A DNA stretch of 42,096 nucleotides from Tannerellaceae bacterium (GTDB taxonomy: Bacteria; Bacteroidota; Bacteroidia; Bacteroidales; Tannerellaceae): the NCBI GenBank assembly GCA_031280435.1, contig JAITGS010000133.1:1-42096 (forward strand), in the 5' to 3' direction. Positions 1 through 9,225 of this stretch are shown one piece after another. Within the stretch, counting starts at the first letter, position 1. The number at the start of each line of letters is the position of its first letter. The notes beneath the pieces were generated by a model. That model had not been told where the DNA came from. It saw only the letters and a program-made list of their open reading frames with translations, and made no database searches. The position numbers and the translations under genes are program-made.

Positions 1-38
1 CCGCCGGAACCGAACAAGCCTGCGAAGGCGTAAAAAAA

Positions 39-66
39 AGCCCTCCGGAACTTGTCCGAGAGGGCT
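39..66 (-). terminator. Terminator-like hairpin at left edge
   Basis: A stem AGCCCTC (39-45) pairs with GAGGGCT (60-66), and inside it CGGA (46-49) pairs with TCCG (55-58) around a 5-nt loop. Eight A residues at 32-39 lie on its left side, so on the minus strand the hairpin is followed by a T tract, as in an intrinsic terminator. No minus-strand gene lies to its right, so it may instead be a bidirectional terminator for a plus-strand gene ending left of the window. Confidence 0.5.
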
Positions 67-67
67 G

Positions 68-446
68 AAATATAATGTTGAAACAGAAAAGCTTGACGGC
101 CTACATAATCTCCGGTGGAAATGTCAAAAATGGGGGGGTAAAATGCAATATTTCGCCGCCGATTGTTCGGCAACGATACCTTATATATAATATGTCATCA
201 GTAATCACCCGGAATTTCATGTCGGTATTATTTTTTTTAACGTTGGCAAAGATAAAGAATATTTCTATTCTCCAAATTTTCGAGTGATTTTTTTGGGGAA
301 TAAGTGGGAAGAGTTGAGGATATGGCTTGGCGGAAATGATTTTTTAACATTAGCCCTCATTTGCACAAGCCTGCGAAAAAGTGCATCTTTACCGACCTTT
401 AAGGTGCGAAAAAATGTTGTAAAACCTCTTAATAAGGTGCGAAAAA
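68..446. other. Intergenic leader before the ATPase gene
   Basis: There is no convincing gene here. A weak near-match to the Bacteroidetes -7 box (TAACGTTG, 238-245, one mismatch) is present. The right end holds the 33-bp periodic motif listed separately. Confidence 0.5.
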
Positions 447-450
447 ATGT
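368..450 (+). repeat. Three 33-bp periodic copies of TGCGAAAAARTG
   Basis: The motif TGCGAAAAARTG starts at 372, 405 and 438, exactly 33 bp apart. The last two copies share 17 identical bases (401-417 and 434-450). The third copy contains the start codon of the ATPase gene (ATG 447-449). The second contains an ATG (414-416) followed by TTG TAA, a two-codon mini-ORF. A regulatory or slippage origin is possible. Confidence 0.8.
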
Positions 451-1745
451 ATAGACAAAGGATTAAACAGCTAAAAGAGTGGCAACTGCAAACAAACAGG
501 AAACCGCTCGTACTTTTAGGCGCCCGGCAAGTGGGCAAAACCTGGCTTGCCCAAGAATTCGGCAGGGCGGAATACCGGCAAATGGTATATATAAACTTTG
601 AGCGGGCCGACAAGCTACGGGATAATTTTCTGCACGACCTTGATCCCAAACGCCTCATTACCGATTTTGAAATCTATGCAGGCTTCAAAATCAGGCCCGA
701 CGACACGCTTATAGTGCTTGACGAGATTCAGGTTGCACCGCGCGGCATTACTTCGCTGAAATATTTTTGCGAGGAAGCCCGCGAATATCACATCATAGCG
801 GCCGGCTCGCTGCTGGGCGTCAACATTCATCAGGGCGAGTCGTTTCCGGTGGGCAAAGTCGATATTATGGAGCTACGCCCTATGTCGTTCTGCGAATTTC
901 TGCTCGCAGTGGGCGAAACAGGCCTGGCCCGTATTCTCGCCGAAAAATTGTGGGATGCCATACCGCCTGTTGCCGAGAAATTCAAGCTGTTTCTGAAATA
1001 TTATTTTTTCGTTGGGGGTATGCCCGAGGCCGTTGCCGCTTTTGCCGAAGACCGCGACTGGAAAAAGGTGCGCAGCATCCAGAACAGAATCCTGCAAGCC
1101 TATCGCAGCGACTTCTCGAAACACGCCCCAAAAGAGGTTTTGCCGCGCATCAATATGGTGTGGGATAACATTCCGGCCCAGTTGGCAAAGGAAAATAAGA
1201 AATTCATCTACGGCTTGATTCGCGAAGGTGCGCGGGCTAAAGATTTCGAGATGGCCATTCAATGGCTCACCGACGCCGGCCTGTTGCACAAGGTGTGCAG
1301 CATTTCAAAGCCGGCCTTGCCGCTTGTGGCCTATCAGCAGCTCTCGGCTTTCAAACTGTACCACAACGATGTGGGACTGCTTGGAGCCATGTCGCGGCTA
1401 AACGCAAAAACGCTCATTGACGGCGATGCTGTTTTTGGAGAATTTAAGGGCGCACTGAGCGAGAACTTTGTTTTCCAGCAACTCAAACTCCGGGATGAAT
1501 GGTCGGTGAATTATTATCCCTTTGGAAACGGCAGATACGAACTCGACTTTGTTATCCAAAACGAGGAAGACGACCTAATCCCCATAGAAGTAAAGGCCGG
1601 CGAAAACCTTAGGGCGCAGAGCTTCAAACTCTTCTGCGAAAAACACAAGCCGCAAAACGCCATCCGCACCTCGCTTGCCGACTACCGCAAAGAAAGCCGG
1701 ATGACAAATGTGCCTCTGTATATTATAGGCGACTGGTTTAATTAA
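447..1745 (+). CDS. AAA ATPase with C-terminal DUF4143 domain
   Basis: A 432-residue stand-alone ATPase of the AAA_14/DUF4143 type, common in Bacteroidetes and archaea and of unknown cellular role. Visible motifs are Walker A GARQVGKT (25-32, Lys31), Walker B LIVLDEIQ (88-95, Asp92/Glu93) and a sensor-like AAGSLLG. The C-terminal DUF4143 part contains ELDFV and IPIEVKAG near residues 370-390, resembling a PD-(D/E)XK nuclease core. The ATG lies in the last copy of a 33-bp repeat. The gene stands alone between intergenic regions, and the length is normal for the family. Possible roles (defence, mobile-element accessory, toxin-like) cannot be decided from sequence. Confidence 0.85.
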   Translation: MYRQRIKQLKEWQLQTNRKPLVLLGARQVGKTWLAQEFGRAEYRQMVYINFERADKLRDNFLHDLDPKRLITDFEIYAGFKIRPDDTLIVLDEIQVAPRGITSLKYFCEEAREYHIIAAGSLLGVNIHQGESFPVGKVDIMELRPMSFCEFLLAVGETGLARILAEKLWDAIPPVAEKFKLFLKYYFFVGGMPEAVAAFAEDRDWKKVRSIQNRILQAYRSDFSKHAPKEVLPRINMVWDNIPAQLAKENKKFIYGLIREGARAKDFEMAIQWLTDAGLLHKVCSISKPALPLVAYQQLSAFKLYHNDVGLLGAMSRLNAKTLIDGDAVFGEFKGALSENFVFQQLKLRDEWSVNYYPFGNGRYELDFVIQNEEDDLIPIEVKAGENLRAQSFKLFCEKHKPQNAIRTSLADYRKESRMTNVPLYIIGDWFN

Positions 1746-1891
1746 GCCGTCATCCACAGGGGGAAGGTTCGGAAAGCTATTCACGTCCCCCTTAGGGCAT
1801 ACACATATTATATATATAGCACAAAGAAAAATGCGCGGAAGAACGAAGCCATAAAGCAGTCCCGGAGCAGAGGCCGCGCGGGCGAGATTAG

Positions 1892-1919
1892 TTTGGAAGC
1901 CTGCGGAGGATTATCTTTG
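1892..1919 (+). promoter_or_regulatory. Sigma-ABfr-type promoter of ribD
   Basis: TTTG (1892-1895) is followed after 16 bp by TATCTTTG (1912-1919), an exact match to the TAnnTTTG box; the spacing is a little short. Transcription would start near 1925, leaving a leader of about 14 nt before ATG 1939. No long riboswitch leader is present upstream. Confidence 0.7.
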
Positions 1920-1938
1920 CCGAAAAAAAATATCAGGA

Positions 1939-2955
1939 ATGTTGTCCGACCGAATTTATATGCAAAGATGCCTCGCGCTGGCCCGACACGGAGCCGGACG
2001 AACGAGCCCAAACCCAATGGTGGGAGCCGTCGTTGTGCACAAAGGGAAGATAATAGGCGAGGGCTATCATCGCCGCTACGGAAGCGAACATGCAGAGGTG
2101 ATGGCCATAAAAGCCGTCGGCAACCAAAGTTTGCTGCAAGAATCGACCATATACGTAAACCTTGAGCCATGCTCGCATTACGGACACACGCCGCCCTGCG
2201 CCGCCCTCATCATCAACAAAAAAATACCAAGAGCGGTGATAGGCTGCCTTGACCCCTTCCCCGAAGTGTCCGGCCGAGGAATAGCCATGCTGCGGGCGAG
2301 CGGCACGGACGTGACCTTAGGCGTCCTGGAGGCCGAAGCCACAGAGTTAAACCGCGAGTTCATCACTTTCCACACGCACAGGCGCCCGTACATATATCTG
2401 AAATGGGCCAGGAGCTCGGACGGATTTATAGACAGGCACAGGAGCAGCTCCGACGAACCTCCGACGGTTTTATCATCAGAGCAAAGCCTCCAGGCCGTGC
2501 ATCGCAAGCGGGCCGAAGCGGCTGCAATAATGGTGGGCACTCGAACGGCCATTCTCGACAATCCTACCCTCTCGGTGCGCAGATGGGCCGGCACCTCGCC
2601 CGTCAGAGTCACTCTCGACCGCAAGCTCTCCATACCGGCAACGCACAGGCTTCTGGACGGCTCGCTGCCTACTATTGTCTTCACCGAAAAAGATGCGGCT
2701 TCGCGGCCGAACTTAGAGTACGTACAGATACGATTTGGCCCCGATACCCTGCATCAAGTGCTTGAAAACCTGTATGACAGGCGGCTGCTGTCGCTGATAG
2801 TTGAAGGCGGAACAACTTTGCTCGAATCATTCATGTCGGAGAACTTATGGGACGAAATTCAGGTTGAAACAACCCCAATAAGGCTGGAGAACGGCGTGCG
2901 GGCGCCATTGCTAAAATGTGAAACTAATATAAATATTTGCACAGTAACCAGATGA
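1939..2955 (+). CDS. ribD: Bifunctional riboflavin deaminase/reductase RibD
   Basis: This enzyme catalyses the second and third steps of riboflavin synthesis: deamination of diaminohydroxyphosphoribosylaminopyrimidine, then NADPH reduction of the ribosyl side chain. The N-terminal deaminase domain (about 1-145) shows the zinc site HAE (His51, Glu53) with PCSHYGHTPPC (Cys78, Cys87). The rest is the RibD C-terminal reductase domain, with YLKWARSSDG near 154 and VEGGTTLLESF near the end. At 338 residues the length is normal. A clear promoter sits 20 bp upstream. It precedes the envelope cluster and probably is not functionally tied to it. Confidence 0.95.
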   Translation: MLSDRIYMQRCLALARHGAGRTSPNPMVGAVVVHKGKIIGEGYHRRYGSEHAEVMAIKAVGNQSLLQESTIYVNLEPCSHYGHTPPCAALIINKKIPRAVIGCLDPFPEVSGRGIAMLRASGTDVTLGVLEAEATELNREFITFHTHRRPYIYLKWARSSDGFIDRHRSSSDEPPTVLSSEQSLQAVHRKRAEAAAIMVGTRTAILDNPTLSVRRWAGTSPVRVTLDRKLSIPATHRLLDGSLPTIVFTEKDAASRPNLEYVQIRFGPDTLHQVLENLYDRRLLSLIVEGGTTLLESFMSENLWDEIQVETTPIRLENGVRAPLLKCETNINICTVTR

Positions 2956-2970
2956 ACATAAAAATGTTTT

Positions 2971-2978
2971 TATATTTG
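2971..2978 (+). promoter_or_regulatory. TAnnTTTG box upstream of the DUF6242 lipoprotein
   Basis: TATATTTG matches the Bacteroidetes -7 consensus and lies 33 bp before ATG 3012. No good -33 TTTG is found at the expected distance, so this is only a probable promoter. It supports ATG 3012 over the upstream in-frame ATG at 2937, which would precede the transcript. Confidence 0.45.
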
Positions 2979-3011
2979 TCTCCCGATATTCAGACATATA
3001 TATATCAGAGA

Positions 3012-4355
3012 ATGAAGAAAAATCTTGCAATGTTAGCGCTGATGAGTTTCGTCGTGATGTTGATGCCCTCATGTTTAGGAAGTGGTGACGAAACGGACGT
3101 TTCCGCATATAAGGATGCTCAGATAGCGTCCTTTGTTTTATCTCATGATTCTATTGCATCACTTGGAAGCCTGAAATTTACAATCGACCAGATAAACGGA
3201 TATATATTCAATATGGATTCCCTGCCGTATGGTACCCAAATAGAAAAGGTGATTTGCACAGTTACGTACAGATCCGGCACAAACGGCGTTCAGGTAACGC
3301 AGGAGGCCTTGGGCGATTCCACGATAGTTTGGAACGGAAGCGACTCGCTCGACTTCTCCCGACCTGTGAAGTTCGTTACCTATGCGTACGATGGAATGAG
3401 CAAGAAGACCTATACGGCCAAAGTCAATATCCATCAGGTTCAGCCCGATACAATGGTATGGGAGCGATACCTTGCTCCGGTTGCCGGCTTTGCGTCGCAG
3501 GAAATGAAAGTGCTGGAATCGTCAGGGCAATTAGTAATGTATACGAAAACATCCGAAGGCCTTCGCAGATTCATATCAACGTGGCCGGCCAATACTTGGA
3601 ATCCCGCAGAGCTGCAAGGCCTCCCGGCAGCAACTGCTCTCGACCAGATATGCGTATTGCAGTCGGGAACTTCCTACGCCGTAGCGAACAACTCCCTGTA
3701 CTCTTCCTCCGACGGCGCTTCGTGGAGCCAAACGGCAGAGGCTCCGGCGGTGAAAGCTATTCTGGGCGCATTGAAAGCCGACAGAAACAAGCCGTCGCTT
3801 CTGACGGCCGTAATAGAATCGGAGGGGCAGAATTATTTCGCAGCTATGGACGAATCCGGCGAATGGACGCAAGGCGAAGCCGTTCCCGATAACTTTCCGC
3901 TGAAAGGATTTGCTACCGCACAATACGAGCAGATGGGATTTGAATATCTGCTGGCAGGCGGCGGACGCGACCTTCAGAACCGCTTGGTGGGTGCAGTCTG
4001 GGGAACCTCGAACGGCATGCAATGGTCGCAGCTGACGCGCAAGAATTTCAGCTCTCTCATCGAGCGCGAAAGCCCCATCATAGTCAGATACGACAATATG
4101 CTGTATCTGACGGGTGGATTTGGCGCCGACGGAACGGTTGACAAAACGATATACCAATCGCCCGACAACGGCATCAGTTGGACATCGCGCGACAGCCTTA
4201 TACTGTTCCCCGACGAATACATTCTGCGCGGAAACGCCTCGGCGGCAACTTATGCGGGCCACTTGTACCTGTTCGGCGGAAAAACCGGAATCGGCAGCCT
4301 GCATCTCGACGAGATATGGCGCGGGCATATAAATCGGCTGCTTTTTGAGAATTGA
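3012..4355 (+). CDS. DUF6242-family outer-membrane lipoprotein
   Basis: A 447-residue protein with a lipoprotein signal: MKKN, a hydrophobic stretch, then MPSC with the acylated Cys at 21. The N-terminal part carries the wording typical of Bacteroides DUF6242 proteins (IDQINGYIFNMDSLPYGT, then FSRPVKFVTYAYDG). The C-terminal half has repeated blocks (WTSRD, YAGHLYLFGGKTG, LDEIWRG) like a Kelch or sialidase propeller. Starting at ATG 3012 rather than 2937 gives a proper signal peptide. Its position ahead of DUF6089-uppS-bamA is, from memory, a conserved Bacteroidales arrangement. The function is unknown; a surface or periplasmic role is inferred. Confidence 0.8.
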   Translation: MKKNLAMLALMSFVVMLMPSCLGSGDETDVSAYKDAQIASFVLSHDSIASLGSLKFTIDQINGYIFNMDSLPYGTQIEKVICTVTYRSGTNGVQVTQEALGDSTIVWNGSDSLDFSRPVKFVTYAYDGMSKKTYTAKVNIHQVQPDTMVWERYLAPVAGFASQEMKVLESSGQLVMYTKTSEGLRRFISTWPANTWNPAELQGLPAATALDQICVLQSGTSYAVANNSLYSSSDGASWSQTAEAPAVKAILGALKADRNKPSLLTAVIESEGQNYFAAMDESGEWTQGEAVPDNFPLKGFATAQYEQMGFEYLLAGGGRDLQNRLVGAVWGTSNGMQWSQLTRKNFSSLIERESPIIVRYDNMLYLTGGFGADGTVDKTIYQSPDNGISWTSRDSLILFPDEYILRGNASAATYAGHLYLFGGKTGIGSLHLDEIWRGHINRLLFEN

Positions 4356-4365
4356 TAAAACGGGC

Positions 4366-5064
4366 ATGGTTTCGGTACCTCACAAACGAGTCTGCATGAT
4401 CGCCCTGACGGTGAGTTTGATGTCAACACTTCGCGCACAGGAATACAAATATGAAATCGGAGGAATGACGGGCGGCTCTTTCTATATGGGCGATGCCAAT
4501 AAGAACCAACTGTTTGCATCAATCCATCCCTCGTTCGGAGGCGTATTCCGATATAATTATAACCTGAGATGGGCCGTGAAAGCCGATTTGATGTGGGGAC
4601 AGGTTTCAGGAACCACTATTGGAGGCAGCAACGCCTTTCCGAGCCCTGCGCAAACATCATTCACCCGCAATTTGTTTGATATAGGCGGGCAGATGGAATT
4701 TAATTTCTTGCCGTACAGTGATAAGTTCGCATATCTGAATGCACAGCGCTTAACACCTTATATATTTATAGGACTTGGAGCGACGCTGGCTCCCGGAGGC
4801 GGCGAAACTTTTGCGGGAATCAATATTCCTGTGGGAGCAGGCCTGAAGTATAAGATAAAAAGCCGAATCAACCTCGGTGTGGAATTTTCAATGAGGAAGC
4901 TGTTTGGCGACAACTTCGACAGTGCATCGCTGAAGGCGCCGTACGGAATCGAAAGCGGCGGATGGAAAAATCAGGATTGGTATTCGTTTTTGCTGCTGTT
5001 CGTAACGTGGGACTTCGGACTGCGCTGCGGAACATGCAATAACAGGTACACAACAGTCAAATAA
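4366..5064 (+). CDS. DUF6089-like outer-membrane beta-barrel protein
   Basis: A 232-residue exported protein. The signal peptide runs from MVSVPHKR to LRAQ, followed by a small barrel-like pattern: GGMTGGSFYMGD, PSFGGVFRYNYN, then glycine and aromatic strands ending in TWDFGLRCG. I chose ATG 4366; the longer frame begins with TTG at 4345 and overlaps the lipoprotein stop. It lies 10 bp after the lipoprotein gene and 24 bp before uppS, in one probable operon. DUF6089 is the family I associate with this position in Bacteroidales. It may help envelope assembly, but the sequence does not show how. Confidence 0.75.
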   Translation: MVSVPHKRVCMIALTVSLMSTLRAQEYKYEIGGMTGGSFYMGDANKNQLFASIHPSFGGVFRYNYNLRWAVKADLMWGQVSGTTIGGSNAFPSPAQTSFTRNLFDIGGQMEFNFLPYSDKFAYLNAQRLTPYIFIGLGATLAPGGGETFAGINIPVGAGLKYKIKSRINLGVEFSMRKLFGDNFDSASLKAPYGIESGGWKNQDWYSFLLLFVTWDFGLRCGTCNNRYTTVK

Positions 5065-5088
5065 AAATCAAAAAACTGCTAAGAAAGC

Positions 5089-5832
5089 ATGTCGCTGATA
5101 AACGAAATAAAAACAAATCCCATACCTGCGCATATAGCCATAATAATGGACGGTAACGGCAGATGGGCCAGGTTGCAGGGCAAAGATCGCAGCTTCGGAC
5201 ATCAGGAAGGTGTTACATCCGTGCGTAAAGTCGTGAAAGCTGCTGCCGCAATTAATTTGCCTTATCTAACGATATATACATTCTCCGATGAGAATTGGAA
5301 GCGTCCGGAAGCCGAAGTTCAAGCATTAATGTCGCTTCTTGTGGTTGCGGTTCAACGGGAGACGCCCGACCTGATGCGCAACAATGTGAGGCTGCTTGCA
5401 ATAGGTAATCTCGGCAAATTGCCCGGCATGGCCCGTCAAGCCTTGGAAGAATGTATGGGGCAAACGTCGAGCAATACCGGAACTACTCTTGTATTAGCCT
5501 TGAGTTACTCGGCTCGCCTGGAAATCACGGAGGCAACACGATGCATAGCTGCCCAAACAGCCTCCGGAGCCTTGCAACCCGAAGACATAAGCGAAAAAAT
5601 GCTTTCGGAGCATTTATGGACTAAAGATATCCCTGACCCGGATTTATTGATACGAACGGGAGGCGAAAAGAGAATCAGTAATTTTCTGTTGTGGCAAATG
5701 TCATACTCGGAACTCTACTTTACCGATATTTTCTGGCCCGACTTTAAAGAGCAACAACTATATGAAGCTATATTGTATTATCAGAAGCGCGAACGGCGTT
5801 TCGGCAAAACGAGCGAACAACTAAATCTCTAA
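5089..5832 (+). CDS. uppS: Isoprenyl transferase (undecaprenyl diphosphate synthase)
   Basis: This cytosolic cis-prenyltransferase makes the C55 lipid carrier used for peptidoglycan and surface polysaccharides. Diagnostic motifs are MDGNGRWA (20-27, catalytic Asp21), YTFSDENWKRP, and the C-terminal RTGGEKRISNFLLWQ with SELYFTDIFWPDF. At 247 residues the length is normal. It sits 5 bp before bamA, linking lipid-carrier supply with outer-membrane assembly in one operon. Confidence 0.96.
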   Translation: MSLINEIKTNPIPAHIAIIMDGNGRWARLQGKDRSFGHQEGVTSVRKVVKAAAAINLPYLTIYTFSDENWKRPEAEVQALMSLLVVAVQRETPDLMRNNVRLLAIGNLGKLPGMARQALEECMGQTSSNTGTTLVLALSYSARLEITEATRCIAAQTASGALQPEDISEKMLSEHLWTKDIPDPDLLIRTGGEKRISNFLLWQMSYSELYFTDIFWPDFKEQQLYEAILYYQKRERRFGKTSEQLNL

Positions 5833-5837
5833 GAACG

Positions 5838-8564
5838 ATGACGGTGAGAAAATTGAATCATAAATTAGTGGCGTGTGTTATTCCTTTAGGATTTGCGTTT
5901 GGAACATTTGCTCAAGAGTCTGTCGACACGATTCGTACAGAGCAGGATAAGCCTGTTCCGGTGATTTCGTATTCGTTAGCCCCGCACAAGTATCAGATAG
6001 CCGGAATAACAGTTTCGGGAGTGAAGAAAGAACAGTACGAGGATTTCACTATAATTGGGATAACGGGATTGTCGGTTGGCGATCTGGTTTCGATTCCCGG
6101 CGAGGAAATCACGGCAGCGATAAAAAGAATAGACCGTCACGGACTGTTTTACGATCCTCAAATACTCGCAACCAAGATAGAGGGCAATCAAATATGGCTG
6201 GAAATAAAACTAAAGCAACGCCCGCGCATCTCGCAGGTCAATTATAACGGGATTAAGAAAAGCGAACGCGAAGAACTTGAAGCTCGCCTCGGATTTAGAC
6301 GCGGTTATCAGATGACGCCTAACTTGATGGATCGAGCTAAAACACTTATCCAAAAATATTTCGACGGGAAAGGATTCAAGAATATAGATGTAGATATTAC
6401 GCAAAAGGATGACCTGTCGCACGAAGGAGAAGTGATTGTAGATATTAATATTGACAAAAACGAAAAGACCAAGATCGACAGGATTGTGTTTATAGGCAAC
6501 GAGGCACTCAACGAGAAGCAACTCAAGAAAGCTATGAAGAAAACAAACGAAACATTCTCCTTAAAGCGCAGACTGATCACAAGCGTTCTCGAAATCTTCA
6601 GCACAAAGAAGTTTACCTCTGAAGAATACGAAAACGACAAAAAACTCCTCATCGACAAATACAACGAATACGGCTACCGCGATGCCACTCTAATATCCGA
6701 CAGCATAGCTAATATTAATGAGAAACGCATAGCTATATACCTCACCGTTGATGAAGGGCAGAAGTATTATCTCAAGAATATAGACTTCGTTGGCAATACT
6801 CATTATCCGACGGAATATTTGGAGCTATTGCTGCAAATGAAGCCGGGCGACGTGTACAATCAGAAGAAGCTGAACGAGCACCTGATGACTAACGATGATG
6901 CTGTTGCCAATCTGTATATGAACAACGGCTATCTCTTTTTCAATGCCGATCCCGTTGAGGTTGAGGCCGAGAATGACTCTATCTCTCTTGAAATCCGAAT
7001 CCAGGAAGGCCCGCAGGCAACAATCAACCGGATTATAATCGAAGGCAACGACAGGCTCTATGAAGACATCATCCGTCGGGAATTGCGCGTCAAGCCGGGC
7101 GAGCTGTTCAATCGCGACGCCTTGATCCGCTCAATTCGCGAGTTGGCTCAGATGGGGCATTTCGATCCGGAGAACATGAATCCGGTGCCTATACCGAATC
7201 CGGATAACGGAACGGTCGACATACAGTTTCCTTTAGTATCCAAGGCAAGCGACCAGGTGGAGTTTGCAGCAGGATGGGGGCAGACGGGAGTGATAGGTAA
7301 GTTGAGCTTGAAGTTTACCAATTTTTCGGTGAAGAACCTGTTGTATCCCAGTTCCTACAAAGGCGGAGTTATTCCGCAGGGCGAAGGTCAAACGCTTATA
7401 TTGAGCGGACAAACGAACGGACGCTACTATCAATCGTACAACATATCATTCATGGACCCATGGTTCGGCGGTAAGCGCCCGAATGCCCTGAACGTAAGCC
7501 TCTACTTCATGAAGCAAACCGGAGTGAACCAGGATTATTACAGCCAGAGCATGGCATCCTATCCATATTACGGAGGAGGTTATGGCAGCGGTTATGGTTA
7601 CGGCGGTTACGGAGGAGGTTACGGCGGTTACGGAGGAGGCTACGGCGGCTACGATTACAGCAACATGTACGAAAACGCCTACGACCCGAACACATATATC
7701 ATGATGCTCGGAGGATCGGTTGGCTACGGCAAACGCATGAACTGGCCCGACGACTTTTTCCAGTTCATGGTATCGCTGAACTATCAAATGTACATGCTCC
7801 GCAATTGGAACTACTTCGGCTATCCGAACGGCTCGAGCCATAACATTAACCTGGAGTTCCTGCTCCAACGCAGCTCAATCGACAACCCCTTATACACACG
7901 CAGAGGCTCGCAGTTTACCTTCTCGGTAAGCGCAACGCCCCCCTATTCGCTCTTTGACGGCATCGACTATGCTTCGCTCGGCAATACCGACAAAGACGCA
8001 CAGACAAGATACCGCATGCTTGAATATCACAAATGGAAATTCAAGGCAAAGGTATTCTCGCCGCTATTGCCCCTCGAAAGCGTCAAGCGGACGCCCGTAT
8101 TGATGACGCGCGTGGAATACGGCTTCGTAGGGCACTATACCCCTTATAAGCTCTCCCCCTTTGAATTGTTCTACATGGGAGGCGACGGCATGACCGGCTA
8201 CACAGGCGGAATGGGCTATGAAACCATAGGCCTTCGCGGATATGAGAACGGTAGCATAGCCGGCAGCTCGTACGACTACGGATTTGCCTATTCGCGCCTC
8301 AGCATGGAGCTACGCTATCCGTTCCTGCTCGAACCTTCCTCAACCATATACGGCCTTGCCTTTGTAGAAGCGGGAAATGCATGGTTGCGGCTCAAAGACT
8401 TCAACCCGTTTGCACTCAAGCGCTCGGCCGGCGTTGGAGTACGCATCTTCCTGCCTATGATAGGACTGATGGGAATCGACTGGGGGTATGGATTTGACGT
8501 TCCCGATCGCAGAAGCCAGCGGGGCGGAAGCCAGTTTCACTTCATAATCGGGCAAGAGTTTTGA
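5838..8564 (+). CDS. bamA: Outer-membrane assembly factor BamA
   Basis: The 908-residue Omp85 protein inserts beta-barrel proteins into the outer membrane. A signal peptide (1-25, ending FAQ) is followed by about five POTRA domains (about 50-460; for example VSGVKKEQYEDF, INRIIIEGNDRLYEDIIRREL) and a C-terminal 16-strand barrel ending in GSQFHFIIGQEF. Near the barrel end GLRGYENGS is the conserved VRGF-like loop-6 region. Unusual is a Gly/Tyr-rich insertion around residues 573-608, built partly from a 21-bp tandem repeat, which should lie in an extracellular loop. The next genes encode its Skp-type chaperones. Confidence 0.95.
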   Translation: MTVRKLNHKLVACVIPLGFAFGTFAQESVDTIRTEQDKPVPVISYSLAPHKYQIAGITVSGVKKEQYEDFTIIGITGLSVGDLVSIPGEEITAAIKRIDRHGLFYDPQILATKIEGNQIWLEIKLKQRPRISQVNYNGIKKSEREELEARLGFRRGYQMTPNLMDRAKTLIQKYFDGKGFKNIDVDITQKDDLSHEGEVIVDINIDKNEKTKIDRIVFIGNEALNEKQLKKAMKKTNETFSLKRRLITSVLEIFSTKKFTSEEYENDKKLLIDKYNEYGYRDATLISDSIANINEKRIAIYLTVDEGQKYYLKNIDFVGNTHYPTEYLELLLQMKPGDVYNQKKLNEHLMTNDDAVANLYMNNGYLFFNADPVEVEAENDSISLEIRIQEGPQATINRIIIEGNDRLYEDIIRRELRVKPGELFNRDALIRSIRELAQMGHFDPENMNPVPIPNPDNGTVDIQFPLVSKASDQVEFAAGWGQTGVIGKLSLKFTNFSVKNLLYPSSYKGGVIPQGEGQTLILSGQTNGRYYQSYNISFMDPWFGGKRPNALNVSLYFMKQTGVNQDYYSQSMASYPYYGGGYGSGYGYGGYGGGYGGYGGGYGGYDYSNMYENAYDPNTYIMMLGGSVGYGKRMNWPDDFFQFMVSLNYQMYMLRNWNYFGYPNGSSHNINLEFLLQRSSIDNPLYTRRGSQFTFSVSATPPYSLFDGIDYASLGNTDKDAQTRYRMLEYHKWKFKAKVFSPLLPLESVKRTPVLMTRVEYGFVGHYTPYKLSPFELFYMGGDGMTGYTGGMGYETIGLRGYENGSIAGSSYDYGFAYSRLSMELRYPFLLEPSSTIYGLAFVEAGNAWLRLKDFNPFALKRSAGVGVRIFLPMIGLMGIDWGYGFDVPDRRSQRGGSQFHFIIGQEF

Positions 8565-8647
8565 TTAACACTATTTAGCCTCCTCTCTTATAAACAATCG
8601 CGAACAATTGCAGTCTTAGTAATATAAACTTTTAAATAAAAAAGAAT

Positions 8648-9163
8648 ATGAAAAAAATAATTGTCTTATTGACACTGACGCTCCTCTGCACAATAGCCGC
8701 AGAGGCACAGAAGTTCGCTCTTATCGACATGGAATATATATTAAAGAATATTCCCGCCTATGAAATGACGAACGAACAGTTGAACCAAGTCTCCAAGAGA
8801 TGGCAAAATGAAGTGGAAGCACTTCAGCAAGAAGCACAAAACATGTACAAGAACTATCAAAGCGAACTTGTATTCCTCTCTCCCGAAATGAAAACCAAGC
8901 GCGAAGAAGCAATAGTTAAAAAGGAACAGGCAGCCCAGGAACTAAAACGCAAATACTTCGGCGCGGAAGGAGAACTCTACAAAAAAAGCGAAAGCCTCAT
9001 GAAACCCATAAAAGATGAAATATATACAGCCATAAAAGAAATTGCCGAAAGCAGTAACTATCAGGTTGTAGTAGACCGATCTTCCGCTCTGAGCATCTTT
9101 TACGCTTCGCCTAAAATCGACATTAGCAACGAAGTCCTGCGCAAATTAGGCTATTCGAAATAA
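8648..9163 (+). CDS. Skp/OmpH periplasmic chaperone 1
   Basis: A 171-residue OmpH-family protein that holds unfolded outer-membrane proteins on their way to BamA. The signal peptide is MKKIIVLL to AAEAQ (cleavage after 20). Then comes FALIDMEYILKNIP, the family's first strand, and a long charged coiled-coil arm (about 45-115, rich in Glu, Gln and Lys) that forms the tentacles. The C-terminus VVVDRSSALSIFYASPKIDISNEVLRKLG is typical. It lies 83 bp after bamA. A paralogue follows directly. Confidence 0.92.
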   Translation: MKKIIVLLTLTLLCTIAAEAQKFALIDMEYILKNIPAYEMTNEQLNQVSKRWQNEVEALQQEAQNMYKNYQSELVFLSPEMKTKREEAIVKKEQAAQELKRKYFGAEGELYKKSESLMKPIKDEIYTAIKEIAESSNYQVVVDRSSALSIFYASPKIDISNEVLRKLGYSK

Positions 9164-9168
9164 ATCCC

Positions 9169-9176
9169 TAACTTTG
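9169..9176 (+). promoter_or_regulatory. Possible internal promoter before second skp
   Basis: TAACTTTG matches TAnnTTTG between the two skp genes, 49 bp before ATG 9226. No TTTG is found at the -33 position, so the support is weak. If real, it would let the second skp, murI and the dipeptidase be expressed apart from bamA. Confidence 0.35.
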
Positions 9177-9225
9177 CGTGCTTTAGCAACTATTACTAAT
9201 AAAACTTTATATTATTCCCTACAAA

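Noticed and set aside
2937..3011. N-terminal extension of the DUF6242 lipoprotein
   Set aside because: It would bury the lipoprotein signal peptide, overlaps ribD, and begins upstream of the probable transcription start.
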